Source of the DNA: Bradyrhizobium sp. CB3481
GTDB taxonomy: Bacteria; Pseudomonadota; Alphaproteobacteria; Rhizobiales; Xanthobacteraceae
Reading direction: 5' to 3'
DNA length: 64,000 nt
Assembly (NCBI RefSeq): GCF_029714305.1
Contig: NZ_CP121647.1
Span: 2,438,501-2,502,500, forward strand
The notes under the pieces are model-generated. The model saw only the letters and a list, made by a program, of their open reading frames with translations, had not been told where the DNA came from and did not search any database. Below are positions 42,895 to 51,870 of the stretch, piece after piece. Made by a program: the position numbers and the translations under genes. Every line of letters starts with the position of its first letter. The stretch's first letter is position 1.

Positions 42895-44118
42895 TCAGCG
42901 TTCGTCAGATATCACCTTGCCGTCGTTGGGCAGCGAGCCGGGGCTGACCAGTTCGACATTGCCGCCGAGCTTGGTCACCGTGCGGAGCGTTGCGGTGAGT
43001 TGCTCCCGTAGAGCTCCACCCGTCGAATCCGTCTCCGCCTTCAGCGTCATCAGATCACTCTCGCCGGACCGCGTCACCACGAGGCGCAGGCGGCCGAGTT
43101 CGGGATGGCGCTTGCCGATCTCGGCGATCTGCTCGGGGCGAACGAACATGCCTTTGACCTTGGTGGTCTGGTCGGCGCGGCCCATCCAGCCCTTGATGCG
43201 CATGTTGGTGCGGCCGCACGGGCTCGCGCCCGGCAGCGTCGCGGTGAGATCGCCGAGCGCGAGGCGGATCCAGGGATGCTGCGGGTCGAGCGAGGTGACG
43301 ACGATTTCGCCGACATCGCCGGGCGCCACCGGATCGCCGGTGCCGGGCCGCACGATCTCCATGATCAGGTCCTCGTTGACGACCATGCCCGCGCGTGCCG
43401 ACGTCTCGAAGGCAACCATGCCAAGATCGGCGGTCCCGAACGCCTGATAGGCATCGATGCCGCGCGAGGCGACCTCGTCCTGCAGCGATTTCGGGAAAGC
43501 CGCGCCGGATACGAGCGCCCGCTTGATCGAGGAGACGTCGCGGCCTGTGCTTGCGGCGGCGTCGAGCAGGATCTTGAGGAAGTCGGGCGTGCCGCTGTAG
43601 CCGACCGGCCGATAGGCCTCGATCAGCTCGAACTGCTGCTCGGTATTGCCGGGCCCAGCCGGGATCACCGCGCAGCCCAGCGCCCGCGCCGAAGCGTCGA
43701 AGATGAAGCCGCCGGGCGTCAGATGATAGCTGAAGGTGTTGAGCACGACGTCGCCGGGCCGGAAGCCTGCCGCGAACAGCGCCCGCGCGCCGCGCCAGGG
43801 GTCGGCGTGAGCGGGTTCGGGCTCGAAGATCGGGCCGGGCGAGGTGAACAGCCGTCCGAACGACCCCAGCGGCCCCGCCACGAGCCCGCCGAACGGCGGC
43901 GCGGCCTTGTGCAGGGCAGGGAGTTCCGACTTGCGTAGCACCGGCAGGCGCGCCAGCGCGGCCCTATCGGTCACGGCAGCTTGGTCGATGCCCCTCAGCC
44001 GTTCGGCATAGGCCGGCGCTTCCAGCGCCTTGCGCAGGACGTCTGGCAGCCGTGAGAACAGCTCGGCCTCGCGTTTCGCCGGCTCGCGTGTTTCAAGGGC
44101 GTCATAGTGATCGGTCAT
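42895..44118 (-). CDS. phenylacetate-CoA ligase-like AMP-forming enzyme
   Basis: 407 residues from ATG 44118. PaaK-family order: LPVLRKSELPALH, GRLFTSPGPIFEPE, FSYHLTPGGFIFDASARALGCAVIPAGPGNTEQQ, YSGTPDFLKILLDAA, YQAFGTADLGMVAFE, MVVNEDLIMEIVRPGTG, VTSLDPQHPWIRLALGDLTA and GRADQTTKVKGMFVRPEQI. The usual SSGTTG phosphate loop is weak (RLFTSPGP), so adenylation of a free acid is not certain. It is transcribed in the same direction as the liv cluster to its right and probably activates the imported carboxylic acid to a CoA thioester. 95 bases separate it from the divergent AGE gene. Confidence 0.8.
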   Translation of the reverse strand: MTDHYDALETREPAKREAELFSRLPDVLRKALEAPAYAERLRGIDQAAVTDRAALARLPVLRKSELPALHKAAPPFGGLVAGPLGSFGRLFTSPGPIFEPEPAHADPWRGARALFAAGFRPGDVVLNTFSYHLTPGGFIFDASARALGCAVIPAGPGNTEQQFELIEAYRPVGYSGTPDFLKILLDAAASTGRDVSSIKRALVSGAAFPKSLQDEVASRGIDAYQAFGTADLGMVAFETSARAGMVVNEDLIMEIVRPGTGDPVAPGDVGEIVVTSLDPQHPWIRLALGDLTATLPGASPCGRTNMRIKGWMGRADQTTKVKGMFVRPEQIAEIGKRHPELGRLRLVVTRSGESDLMTLKAETDSTGGALREQLTATLRTVTKLGGNVELVSPGSLPNDGKVISDER

Positions 44119-44213
44119 GGCTGATGATCCCGCAGGAAGGGGCCGATTGCGTACCGCCGCTGACGTGCTATCAGACGGCCTCTGCCGGTGTTGCCCGTGT
44201 TCCAGAGGACGCA

Positions 44214-45374
44214 ATGGTTGAAGGACATACTGCTGCGGCAGGAGACGCCGGCGCTTCGGCCGATATCGTCACGAAGCTGAAGCTTCGCATGATCGACCAT
44301 TGCCTGCCGCTGTGGTCCACTGAAGGCTGGGACGCCCAGACGGGCGGCTTTATCGATCGGCTCGACGCCGACGGCCATGCAGACAGGCTGGCGCCGCGCA
44401 GGACCTTCGTCCAGGCGCGCCAGATTTATTGCTACGCCAAGGCCGCGCAGCTGGGCTGGTATCCCGACGGACGCGCGATCGCGCTCAAGGGGCTGGAGCA
44501 CCTGCTGGCCAACGCTAAAGCCCCCGACGGCAAGCCGGGTTTCGTCCACGTGCTGACGCCTGAGGGCGCTGTGCTGGACCCGCTGCGCGATTCCTACGAC
44601 CACGCCTTCGTGCTGCTTGCGCTGGCCACTGTCTACAGTCTGGATCGCGACGCGCAGGTGCGTTCCGAGATCGACGCGCTGTGCCGCTTCGTCGAGACGG
44701 AATTGCGTTCGCCGCACGGCGGCGTTCACGAGGGATTGCCTCCCTCGATGCCGCGCCGGCAGAACCCGCAGATGCATCTTTTCGAGGCGATGATCGCCGC
44801 GTTCGACGCGACGCATGACCTCGTGTTCCAGAACCGGGCCGGCAACTTCTTCAGCCTGTTTCTGGCCAACCTCTACGACAAGCAGCGTCAGGTGCTCACC
44901 GAGTATTTCGAGGAGGACTGGTCGAAGATCGAGCCCGTCAGCGTCGAGCCGGGGCATCAGGCCGAGTGGGTGTGGCTGCTCAGAGGCTTTGAGCGCATCA
45001 CGGGCTGCCCGACAGGGCGCTACCGCGGCGAATTGCTGGCGACCGCGCTGCGCTACCGCGACGAAGCGACCGGTTGCCTGATCGACGAGGGCGACGCCAG
45101 AGGCAACATCCGGCGCCACACGCGCCGGCTGTGGCCGCAGACCGAAATGGCGAAGGCGTGGATCGCACAGGCCGAGTCGGGCGAGGCGGGCGCGGCGGAC
45201 GAAGCGCGCGCGGCGCTCTCGCGGCTCGAGCGGCATTACCTCAGCCATCCCGTGGCGGGCGGCTGGTACGATCAGTTCGACCGCGACGGCAGCTCGCTGG
45301 TCGCCACCATTCCCGCATCGTCGTTCTATCATGTTCTCTGCGCGGTCACGGAAGCGGAACAGGTGCTCGGCTGA
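44214..45374 (+). CDS. AGE-family (N-acylglucosamine 2-epimerase/mannose isomerase-like) protein
   Basis: 386 residues from ATG 44214 with AGAGGAC upstream. (alpha/alpha)6-barrel family signatures: CLPLWSTEGWDAQTGGFIDRLDADG, RRTFVQARQIYCYAKA, SYDHAFVLLALATVY, RQNPQMHLFEAMIAAFDAT, PVSVEPGHQAEWVWLLRGFER, RLWPQTEMAKAWI and GGWYDQFDRDG. The conserved Arg, His and Glu residues of AGE active sites (RTF, YDHAF, NPQMHLFEA, GHQAEW) are present. It interconverts aldoses and ketoses or 2-epimers. It is the only + strand gene inside the liv region and converges with livF, 14 bases away, so its link to transport is unclear. Confidence 0.88.
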   Translation: MVEGHTAAAGDAGASADIVTKLKLRMIDHCLPLWSTEGWDAQTGGFIDRLDADGHADRLAPRRTFVQARQIYCYAKAAQLGWYPDGRAIALKGLEHLLANAKAPDGKPGFVHVLTPEGAVLDPLRDSYDHAFVLLALATVYSLDRDAQVRSEIDALCRFVETELRSPHGGVHEGLPPSMPRRQNPQMHLFEAMIAAFDATHDLVFQNRAGNFFSLFLANLYDKQRQVLTEYFEEDWSKIEPVSVEPGHQAEWVWLLRGFERITGCPTGRYRGELLATALRYRDEATGCLIDEGDARGNIRRHTRRLWPQTEMAKAWIAQAESGEAGAADEARAALSRLERHYLSHPVAGGWYDQFDRDGSSLVATIPASSFYHVLCAVTEAEQVLG

Positions 45375-45388
45375 GCTCTTGAATTTGC

Positions 45389-46225
45389 TCACAGCCACCG
45401 CTTTCGCCGCTTGAAGCTTTTCAGGTTCTTGAAGCTCTTGCGCTGGTCGCCGGCGCCGCCGAGGTAGAATTCCTTGACGTCCTCGTTGTCGCGCAACTCA
45501 TCGGCGGTGCCATCCAGCACCACCTTGCCCTGTTCCATGATGTAGCCGTGGCTCGCGACCGACAGCGCCGCGCGCGCGTTCTGCTCCACCAGCAGGATGG
45601 TGACGCCGAGGTCGCGGTTGATCTCCTTGATGATCGAAAACACTTCCTTGACCAGTAGCGGCGACAGGCCCATCGACGGCTCGTCCATCAGGATCATCTT
45701 CGGGCGCGCCATCAGCGCGCGGCCGATCGCCAGCATCTGCTGCTCGCCGCCGGAGAGATAACCGGCGAGCCCAGTGCGCTCCTTGAGACGCGGGAAATAT
45801 CTGAACACCATGTCGATGTCGTCAGCGACCTCGTTGTCGGTGCGGGTAAAGGCGCCGAGCTTCAAGTTTTCGATCGACGTCATGTCGGCGATGATGCGGC
45901 GGCCCTCCATCACCTGGAAGATGCCGCGGCGGACGATCTTGTCGGGATCAATGCCGTTGATGCGCTCGCCGTCGAACAGGATCTCGCCGCGGATGACCTC
46001 GCCGTCCTCGGTCTTGAGCAGCCCGGAGATCGCCTTGAGCGTCGTCGACTTGCCGGCGCCGTTGGCGCCGAGCAGCGCCACGATCGCGCCCTTCGGCACC
46101 TCAAGGCTGAGGCCGCGCAGCACCAGGATGACCTTGTCGTAGACCACCTCGATGTTGCGCACGCTGAGCAGCGGGGCTTGCGCGGTGGTCTTCGCAGGAC
46201 GGTTGAGTTCGGTTGTTTCAGTCAT
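45389..46225 (-). CDS. livF: branched-chain amino acid-type ABC transporter ATPase LivF
   Basis: 278 residues from ATG 46225. Walker A GANGAGKST, Q-loop region MEGRRIIADMTS, signature LSGGEQQMLAIGRALM, Walker B MILMDEPSMGLSP and LLVEQNARAAL (switch His replaced by Gln-Asn as usual in LivF). It ends with a basic tail rich in Phe/Lys. Second ATPase of the importer whose other parts are livG, livH, livM and livK to the right. Members near acyl-CoA ligases often import aromatic or short-chain acids and not leucine. Confidence 0.93.
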   Translation of the reverse strand: MTETTELNRPAKTTAQAPLLSVRNIEVVYDKVILVLRGLSLEVPKGAIVALLGANGAGKSTTLKAISGLLKTEDGEVIRGEILFDGERINGIDPDKIVRRGIFQVMEGRRIIADMTSIENLKLGAFTRTDNEVADDIDMVFRYFPRLKERTGLAGYLSGGEQQMLAIGRALMARPKMILMDEPSMGLSPLLVKEVFSIIKEINRDLGVTILLVEQNARAALSVASHGYIMEQGKVVLDGTADELRDNEDVKEFYLGGAGDQRKSFKNLKSFKRRKRWL

Positions 46226-46282
46226 GTTTCCGATCCTGGCGTTGTTGGTGGGGCGGGTCACCCGCTCCACCCACCGCCGTCA

Positions 46283-46373
46283 TCACCCGCGAATGCGGGT
46301 GATCCAGTATTCCAGAGGCGCCTGCGATCTATCGAGAAGCCGCGGCGTACTGGATCCCCGCTTTCGCGGGGAT
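46283..46373. repeat. paired-hairpin palindromic intergenic element
   Basis: Two perfect 8-bp hairpins face each other: TCACCCGC/GCGGGTGA (loop GAAT, 46283-46302) and ATCCCCGC/GCGGGGAT (loop TTTC, 46354-46373). GATCCAGTA (46301-46309) and TACTGGATC (46348-46356) between them are also complementary, so the whole can fold as one long structure. It fills the 186-base gap between livF and livK. I recognise this type of element from Bradyrhizobium intergenic regions; a genome search would confirm. Confidence 0.75.
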
Positions 46374-46411
46374 GACAGTTGAGTATGAGGCGCTTCGAGG
46401 CACGCCTAACT

Positions 46412-47698
46412 TTACCAGCCCAGCCAGTCGGGCTTGCGCGGCAGGTCGATGGTCTTCACCTTCTCCATCTTGATGCCGCCGTTCTTGACGAGGTCGTTGA
46501 GCGGCGCATCGGTCGCACCGGCGACCTTCATGCGATAGAGATCGACCTTGAGCGTGCCGCGGTGATCGGTCTCGGTGAAGGTCGAGGGATTGCAGATGCC
46601 TTCGCCGCCGGCGGGCACCCAGTCCTTCTTCTGGTAAAAGCCCTTCTTGACGTTCTCGCCGGTGGCGCCGCCGTTCTTGGCAGCCCATTCGACCGCTTCC
46701 TTCATGTAGAGCGCGGTGCAGACGCCGGCGATGTAGTGCACGGGACGATAGGTAGTCCCGGCCGCGTCAGACATCTTGGAGATTTCCATAAAGGTCTTCA
46801 TGCCGGGCGCGTTGCCGCCCCATGCCACCGCGGTGCGAAGCGGAAACACCACGCCATCGGCAGCGGCGCCGGCGGCCTTGGCGGCGTTCTCGTCCATGCC
46901 CCAGACATTGCCGAGGAACTGCACGTCCACGCCCGCCGCCTTGCAGGCGTTGAGCACGGAGATGTTGGAGCCGGCGGTATTGCCGAGATAGGCGTAGTTG
47001 GCGCCCGAGCTCTTCAGCGTCAGGCACTGCGCGCTGTAGTCGCCGGGCGTCAAGGCAAACACGATCGGCGGCAGCACTTCGAAGCCGAGCTCGCCGGCAA
47101 TGGCTTCACCGGCCGCCTTCGGAGCGTTCGGGTAGGGGTGGTTGGCGCCCATATGGACGTATTTCGGCTTGCCCGGCTTGCCCTTGGCCTTCCAGTCCTC
47201 GGCGGCCCAGGTCAGCATGCCGCGAAGCGCGTCCGAATAGCTCGGGCCATAGAAGAAATTGTAGGGCGCGGGCTTGGCCTTGCCGCCGGCACCGGTCGGA
47301 TCTGACAGCGCCGCGGCGTACGACGCCGAGATGTCGGGGATCTTGTCCTGCGCCAGGAAACCCGTCAGCGCTTCGGTGTCGGCCGTGCCCCAGCCGAGAA
47401 TGGCGGCGACCTTGTCGGCGCCCGACCATTTCTTGTACTGCGCGATGGCGCGTGGCACCTGATAGCCGTAGTCGACGGTGTCGACATTGACCTTGGCGCC
47501 GCCAATACCGCCGTTCTTGTTGATCCATGCGTAGGTGTCGGCGACGCCCTGTCCGAACGGCGTGCCGACGTCAGAAGTGGGACCCGAATAGTCGGCGAGA
47601 TGTCCGAGCGAGATCGGCGCCTGGGCCGACGCCGCGGTACTGCCCACCAGCAAGGCGAGCGAGGCTGTGCTCAACAGAGTCTTCATCGTCATGGACAT
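46412..47698 (-). CDS. livK: ABC transporter substrate-binding protein, LivK-like
   Basis: 428 residues. ATG 47698 follows a GGGAGGA ribosome site with a 5-base spacer. A secretory signal MKTLLSTASLALLVGSTAASAQA is present, then the periplasmic binding fold: ISLGHLADYSGPTSDVGTPFGQGVADTYAWINKNGGIGG, AILGWGTADTEAL and ANYAYLGNTAGSN. It should deliver the ligand to LivHM in the periplasm. The ligand is unknown; the linked acyl-CoA ligases hint at a carboxylic acid. Confidence 0.92.
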   Translation of the reverse strand: MSMTMKTLLSTASLALLVGSTAASAQAPISLGHLADYSGPTSDVGTPFGQGVADTYAWINKNGGIGGAKVNVDTVDYGYQVPRAIAQYKKWSGADKVAAILGWGTADTEALTGFLAQDKIPDISASYAAALSDPTGAGGKAKPAPYNFFYGPSYSDALRGMLTWAAEDWKAKGKPGKPKYVHMGANHPYPNAPKAAGEAIAGELGFEVLPPIVFALTPGDYSAQCLTLKSSGANYAYLGNTAGSNISVLNACKAAGVDVQFLGNVWGMDENAAKAAGAAADGVVFPLRTAVAWGGNAPGMKTFMEISKMSDAAGTTYRPVHYIAGVCTALYMKEAVEWAAKNGGATGENVKKGFYQKKDWVPAGGEGICNPSTFTETDHRGTLKVDLYRMKVAGATDAPLNDLVKNGGIKMEKVKTIDLPRKPDWLGW

Positions 47699-47750
47699 AG
47701 TCCTCCCGGTTACTTCTCGAGGTCTTCTCGTTGTCAGCCCCGTTCCGACC

Positions 47751-48824
47751 TCAATGCGAGAACGGGTAGAGTTTCCAATAGGCCTTGATCTGCCGCCAGC
47801 GATGCGCAAGTCCATCCGGCTCGAACACCAGAAAGACGATGATGATCACGCCGATGGCCATTTCGCGCAAGAAAGCGATATTGTTCTTTAGTCCGAGAAA
47901 CTGATCGATCGGGCTGTCGCGCAGCGCGACGCTGAGCCACTCCATCGATTCCGGCAGCAGCACCATGAACGCCGTGCCCATCAGCGTGCCCATGACCGAG
48001 CCGAGCCCGCCGATGATGATCATGGCGAGGAAGATGATCGAGCGGTCGATGCCGAAACCTTCGTTGGAGACCACCAGATTGTAATGCGCATAGAGCCCGC
48101 CACCGACGCCGGCAAAGAACGCGGCAAGGCCAAATGACAGCGTCCGGTACTTGGTCAGGTTGATGCCCATGATCTCGGCGGAGAGATAATGGTCGCGCAC
48201 CGCGACCAGCGCGCGCCCGTCGCGCGAGCGGATCAGATTGGTGACGAGGAGATAACAGACGATCACATAGGCCAGCACGACGTAGAAATACTGTTTATCG
48301 CCGCGCAGCGCGTAGCCGAAGAGCGAGAACGGCTCGGCGCTGGCGGGGACGCTGCCGCCGGTGAACCATTCGGCCCGCGCGAAGAAGTCGAGCAGGATGT
48401 ACTGCGCCGCCAGCGTCGCGATCGCCAGATAAAGCCCCTTCAGCCGCGCAGCGGGCAGGCCGAAGATCAGGCCGACCGCCGCCGTCACGACGCCCGCGAG
48501 CGGGATGCAGAAGAAGACGGGGATGCCGAACCGGTTCGACAGATAGGCCGAGGTGAAGGCGCCGAAGCCGAAGAAGGCGGCGTGGCCGATCGAGATCTGA
48601 CCGGTGAAGCCGACCACGATGTTCAGCCCGAGGGCGGCGATGCCGAAAATGCCGATCTGGATCAGCAGGCTGAGGACGTACTCGTTGACGACGTAAGGCG
48701 CAAAGCAGACCAGCACGATGCCCGCGATCATCGCGTTGCGGCTGGTCGTGGTCGGAAACACCGTGGTATCCGCCGCATAGCTGGTGCGGAAATCGCCGGC
48801 GGGAATGAGGGTATGGCCTGCCAT
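47751..48824 (-). CDS. livM: branched-chain amino acid-type ABC transporter permease LivM
   Basis: 357 residues with about ten hydrophobic segments. LivM signatures: IAALGLNIVVGFTGQISIGHAAFFGFGAFTSAYL, RLKGLYLAIATLAAQYIL, GRALVAVRDHYLSAEIMGINLTKYRTLSFGLAAFFAGVGGGLYAHYN and IGGLGSVMGTLMGTAFMVLLPE. An N-terminal extension of 30 polar residues precedes the first membrane segment. It lies 6 bases after livH and 52 before livK. Confidence 0.93.
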   Translation of the reverse strand: MAGHTLIPAGDFRTSYAADTTVFPTTTSRNAMIAGIVLVCFAPYVVNEYVLSLLIQIGIFGIAALGLNIVVGFTGQISIGHAAFFGFGAFTSAYLSNRFGIPVFFCIPLAGVVTAAVGLIFGLPAARLKGLYLAIATLAAQYILLDFFARAEWFTGGSVPASAEPFSLFGYALRGDKQYFYVVLAYVIVCYLLVTNLIRSRDGRALVAVRDHYLSAEIMGINLTKYRTLSFGLAAFFAGVGGGLYAHYNLVVSNEGFGIDRSIIFLAMIIIGGLGSVMGTLMGTAFMVLLPESMEWLSVALRDSPIDQFLGLKNNIAFLREMAIGVIIIVFLVFEPDGLAHRWRQIKAYWKLYPFSH

Positions 48825-48830
48825 GATGTT

Positions 48831-49724
48831 TTACACCCGCTCGATGTCTTTGGTGCCGAACAGGCCGTACGGCTTGATCATGAGGATGATGATGAGGGCA
48901 TAGAACGGCGCGATCTCGTAGAGATTTCCCCAGTGCAGATATTCGCTGTCGAGAAAATGCGCGATGTTTTCGAGAAGCCCGATGATGATGCCGCCGAGCA
49001 CCGCGCCGCCGACGCTGTCGAGACCGCCGAGGATCGCCGCCGGGAACACCTTGACGCCATAGGCGGAGAGACCGGCCGAGACGCCGTTGACGACGGCCAC
49101 CACCACGCCGGCGACGGCAGAGACGGTTGCCGAGATCGCCCAGGCCATCGCGAACACGCTTTTCACCGAAATGCCGAGCGACTGCGCGACCTGCTGGTTG
49201 AACGCAGTGGCGCGCATCGCAAGGCCGTATTTGGAGAGGCGGAAGAACCACGCCATGCCGATCATCATCGCGACCGACACCGCAAGGCTCATCAGATAGA
49301 CGGTCTGCACCTGCAGGCCGAGGAAATTGACGTTCTGGGTCTGGAAGATGCGCGGGAACGGCTGCAGGTTGACGCCGAACATCCACTTCATCAGCGCCGA
49401 AAACACCGTCGAGAGCGCGATCGTCACCATGATCACGGAGATGATCGGCTCGCCGATCATCGGCCGCAGGATGACGATCTGGATCGCAATGCCGAACAGG
49501 AACATGAAGACCAGCGTGATCGGCATGCCCAGATAGAACGGCACCTGGTACTTGGTGAGCAGCCACCAGCAGACCCAGGCGCCGATCAGAAGCAGTTCGC
49601 CCTGCGCGAAGTTCACCACCTGCGTCGCCTTGTAAATCAGCACAAACGACATCGCGACGACGCCGTAGAGCGTGCCGACCACGAGGCCGTTGACGAGGAG
49701 CTGGATCAGAAGCTGGGTGTTCAT
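48831..49724 (-). CDS. livH: branched-chain amino acid-type ABC transporter permease LivH
   Basis: 297 residues with eight or so membrane segments. LivH signatures: LLVNGLVVGTLYGVVAMSFVLIYKATQVVNFAQGELLLIGAW, YGLAMRATAFNQQVAQSLGISVKSVFAMAWAISA, and AILGGLDSVGGAVLGGIIIGLLENIA. Pairs with LivM to form the membrane channel. 214 bases carrying a palindromic element separate it from the acyl-CoA ligase upstream. Confidence 0.93.
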   Translation of the reverse strand: MNTQLLIQLLVNGLVVGTLYGVVAMSFVLIYKATQVVNFAQGELLLIGAWVCWWLLTKYQVPFYLGMPITLVFMFLFGIAIQIVILRPMIGEPIISVIMVTIALSTVFSALMKWMFGVNLQPFPRIFQTQNVNFLGLQVQTVYLMSLAVSVAMMIGMAWFFRLSKYGLAMRATAFNQQVAQSLGISVKSVFAMAWAISATVSAVAGVVVAVVNGVSAGLSAYGVKVFPAAILGGLDSVGGAVLGGIIIGLLENIAHFLDSEYLHWGNLYEIAPFYALIIILMIKPYGLFGTKDIERV

Positions 49725-49748
49725 GCGGACTCACCGAACGTACAGGTT

Positions 49749-49903
49749 GTCATCGCCGGGCTTGACCCGACGATCCATCGCCTGAAGAAGCACTTTTTCG
49801 GAAGAGGATGGATGCGCGAGTCCCGGCTACGCCAAGGCTTCGCCGCGGCGATCCTCTGCTGGCGCGCCGAAGCTTTGGCGGAGGCGGCAAGCCCGCGCAT
49901 GAC
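49749..49903. repeat. long palindromic intergenic element, nested
   Basis: The ends GTCATCGCCGGGCTTG and CAAGCCCGCGCATGAC pair at 14 of 16 positions. Inside, CGCCAAGGCTTCG and CGAAGCTTTGGCG form a second inverted pair (12 of 13). The element fills the gap between livH and the acyl-CoA ligase gene. This end sequence (GTCAT...GGGCTTG) is one I associate with repeated intergenic palindromes in Bradyrhizobium. It could act in transcript processing, giving livHM different levels from livG and the ligase. Confidence 0.75.
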
Positions 49904-49938
49904 GACCGGTTTTGCGGCGGCGTTGCTCGACATCACCC

Positions 49939-51870
49939 TCATTCCGCAGCCTCCGCCATCGGCGCAGGCCCGCCAAGATGGACGACGCGCAGCGTGGTGC
50001 GGATGCGCTGGGTGGTGCCGTCCTGGAAGCGGATCACGGTGTCGACGGGAATGTCGCTCTTGCCGGCATAGATTGCGTCGATGATGTCGGCGTATTTCTC
50101 GTTGATGACGCTGCGGCGGACTTTTCGGGTACGGGTCAGTTCGCCGTCGTCGGCATCGAGCTCCTTGTAGAGCAACAGGAAGCGCGAGATACGCTGCGCC
50201 GGCGGTAGCGTGGCGTTGACGCTTTCGACCTCCTTGCGCAATAGTGCATAGACCTCGGGGCGCGAGGAGAGGTCGGTATAGGTCGTGAACGAGATGCGGT
50301 TCTTCTCTGCCCATTTTGAAATGATCGAGTAGCGGATGCAGATCATCGCCGCCAGCGTATCGCGGCCGGCGCCGAGCACGACGGCCTCGGCGACGTAGGG
50401 CGAGAACTTCAGCTTGTTCTCCAGATATTGCGGCGAGAACCGCTCGCCGCGCGAGGTCTCGGCAAGATCCTTGATGCGGTCGATGACGACGAGCTGGCCC
50501 TGCGCGTTGAAATAGCCGGCGTCGCCGGAATGCATCCAGCCATCCTTGATGTCGGCGACTGATGCTTCCGGATTCTTGTAGTAGCCGAGGAACATGTTGG
50601 GGTGGCGGACGACGATTTCGCCGACTCCGTTGACGTCAGGGTTATCGACGCGGATTTCGACATCTTCCGCCATCGGCACGCCGGTCGTATCGGGGTCGAC
50701 CTTGCCGGCGGGATGCAGCGTGTAAGCGCCGAGCAGTTCGGTCTGGCCATAGAGCGTGCGCAGCGGCACGCCCATCGCCTGGAAGAATTTGAAAGTATCC
50801 GGTCCGAGCGCGGCGCCGCCGGTCGCCGCCGAGCGCAGTCGCGTGAAGCCGAGCCGGTCGCGCAACGCGCGGAACAGGAGCTGGTCGGCAAACAGCGAGC
50901 GCTTGCCCTGCGCCAGCGCCGAAAGCCCGGTCTTCATGCCGATATCGAACAGCTTCTGCTTCAGCGGCGAGGAGTCCATCACGCCGGCGCGGACGTCGGC
51001 GGCGATCGATTCCCACAGCCGCGGCGCAAACAGCACGAAGGTCGGCGCGATCTCGCGGAAATCGTGCATCATGGTCTCGGGTTCTTCGACGAAGTTGACC
51101 TTCATCCGGCACAGCAGCGCTTTGCCGAGCGCGTAAACCTGTTCCATGATCCAGGGTAGCGGCAGCACCGAGACATATTCGTCGTCCGGCCCCTTCGGAT
51201 CGAACGCCAGATAGGTCGCGCAATGTTTCAGGACACGGCCGGCCGCCAGCATGGCCAGCTTCGGGTTCGCCGTCGTGCCCGAGGTGGTGCAGAGGATCGC
51301 GACGTCTTCGCCGCCGGTCGCGTCGACCAGCCGGTCATAGAGTCCCGGCTCGCGCGCGGCGCGCTCGCGGCCCATTGCCGCGAGCTTCTCGGCTTCCATC
51401 AGCCGCGGATCCTCGTATTTCCGCATGCCGCGCGGATCGGAATAAACGATGTGCTTGAGATTAGGCGCGCGATCGGCCAGCGCCAACAGCTTGTCGACCT
51501 GCTCCTCGTCCTCGGCGAACACCAGCTTGGCCTCGCCGTAGCTCAGGAGATAGGCCGCTTCCTCGTCCAGCACGTCGCGATAAAGGCCGAGGCTCATCGC
51601 GCCGATGGCATGGGTTGCGATTTCCGCCGCTACCCAATCCGGGCGGTTGTCGCCGATGATGCCGATGACGTCGCCGCGCTTAAGACCCAGTTCGACCAGG
51701 CCGAGCGCGAAATCATGCGTGCGCCTCTGGTAGTCGTTCCAGGTGAAGACGCGCCACAGCCCGAGATCCTTTTCGCGCAGCGCAATATCGTCGCTGTGCT
51801 CCTTGGCATTGAGGCGCAGGAGTTTTGGAAACGTATCCGCCTGGGCGACACGTCCTGCATAATCCATCAT
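49939..51870 (-). CDS. long-chain fatty-acid-CoA ligase (AMP-forming)
   Basis: 643 residues from ATG 51870, which overlaps the livG stop as ATGA; a second ATG follows. AMP-binding motifs: phosphate loop LCTTSGTTANPKLAML, LPLPWIMEQVYALG, AATGGAALGPDTFKFFQAMG, LYGQTELLGAYTLHPAG, HSGDAGYFNAQGQLVVIDRIKDLAETSRGE. This is the FadD15/ACSL-like class typically encoded inside Bradyrhizobium-type liv operons. It would trap the imported acid as acyl-CoA in the cytoplasm. The acid itself cannot be told from sequence. Confidence 0.9.
   Translation of the reverse strand: MMDYAGRVAQADTFPKLLRLNAKEHSDDIALREKDLGLWRVFTWNDYQRRTHDFALGLVELGLKRGDVIGIIGDNRPDWVAAEIATHAIGAMSLGLYRDVLDEEAAYLLSYGEAKLVFAEDEEQVDKLLALADRAPNLKHIVYSDPRGMRKYEDPRLMEAEKLAAMGRERAAREPGLYDRLVDATGGEDVAILCTTSGTTANPKLAMLAAGRVLKHCATYLAFDPKGPDDEYVSVLPLPWIMEQVYALGKALLCRMKVNFVEEPETMMHDFREIAPTFVLFAPRLWESIAADVRAGVMDSSPLKQKLFDIGMKTGLSALAQGKRSLFADQLLFRALRDRLGFTRLRSAATGGAALGPDTFKFFQAMGVPLRTLYGQTELLGAYTLHPAGKVDPDTTGVPMAEDVEIRVDNPDVNGVGEIVVRHPNMFLGYYKNPEASVADIKDGWMHSGDAGYFNAQGQLVVIDRIKDLAETSRGERFSPQYLENKLKFSPYVAEAVVLGAGRDTLAAMICIRYSIISKWAEKNRISFTTYTDLSSRPEVYALLRKEVESVNATLPPAQRISRFLLLYKELDADDGELTRTRKVRRSVINEKYADIIDAIYAGKSDIPVDTVIRFQDGTTQRIRTTLRVVHLGGPAPMAEAAE

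Noticed and set aside
44115..45398. - strand frame of 427 codons opposite the AGE-family gene
   Set aside because: The + strand reading has all AGE motifs; the - strand reading is a codon-bias artefact.
48295..49734. Long - strand open frame of 479 codons over livH/livM
   Set aside because: It is the shifted frame of livH and livM, Arg/His-rich, and crosses the true gene boundary between them.
48189..50084. Long + strand open frame of 631 codons across the livM/livH region
   Set aside because: It runs antisense to livM and livH, is extremely rich in Asp, Arg and His as expected for the complement of GC-rich membrane-protein genes, and has no recognisable domain.
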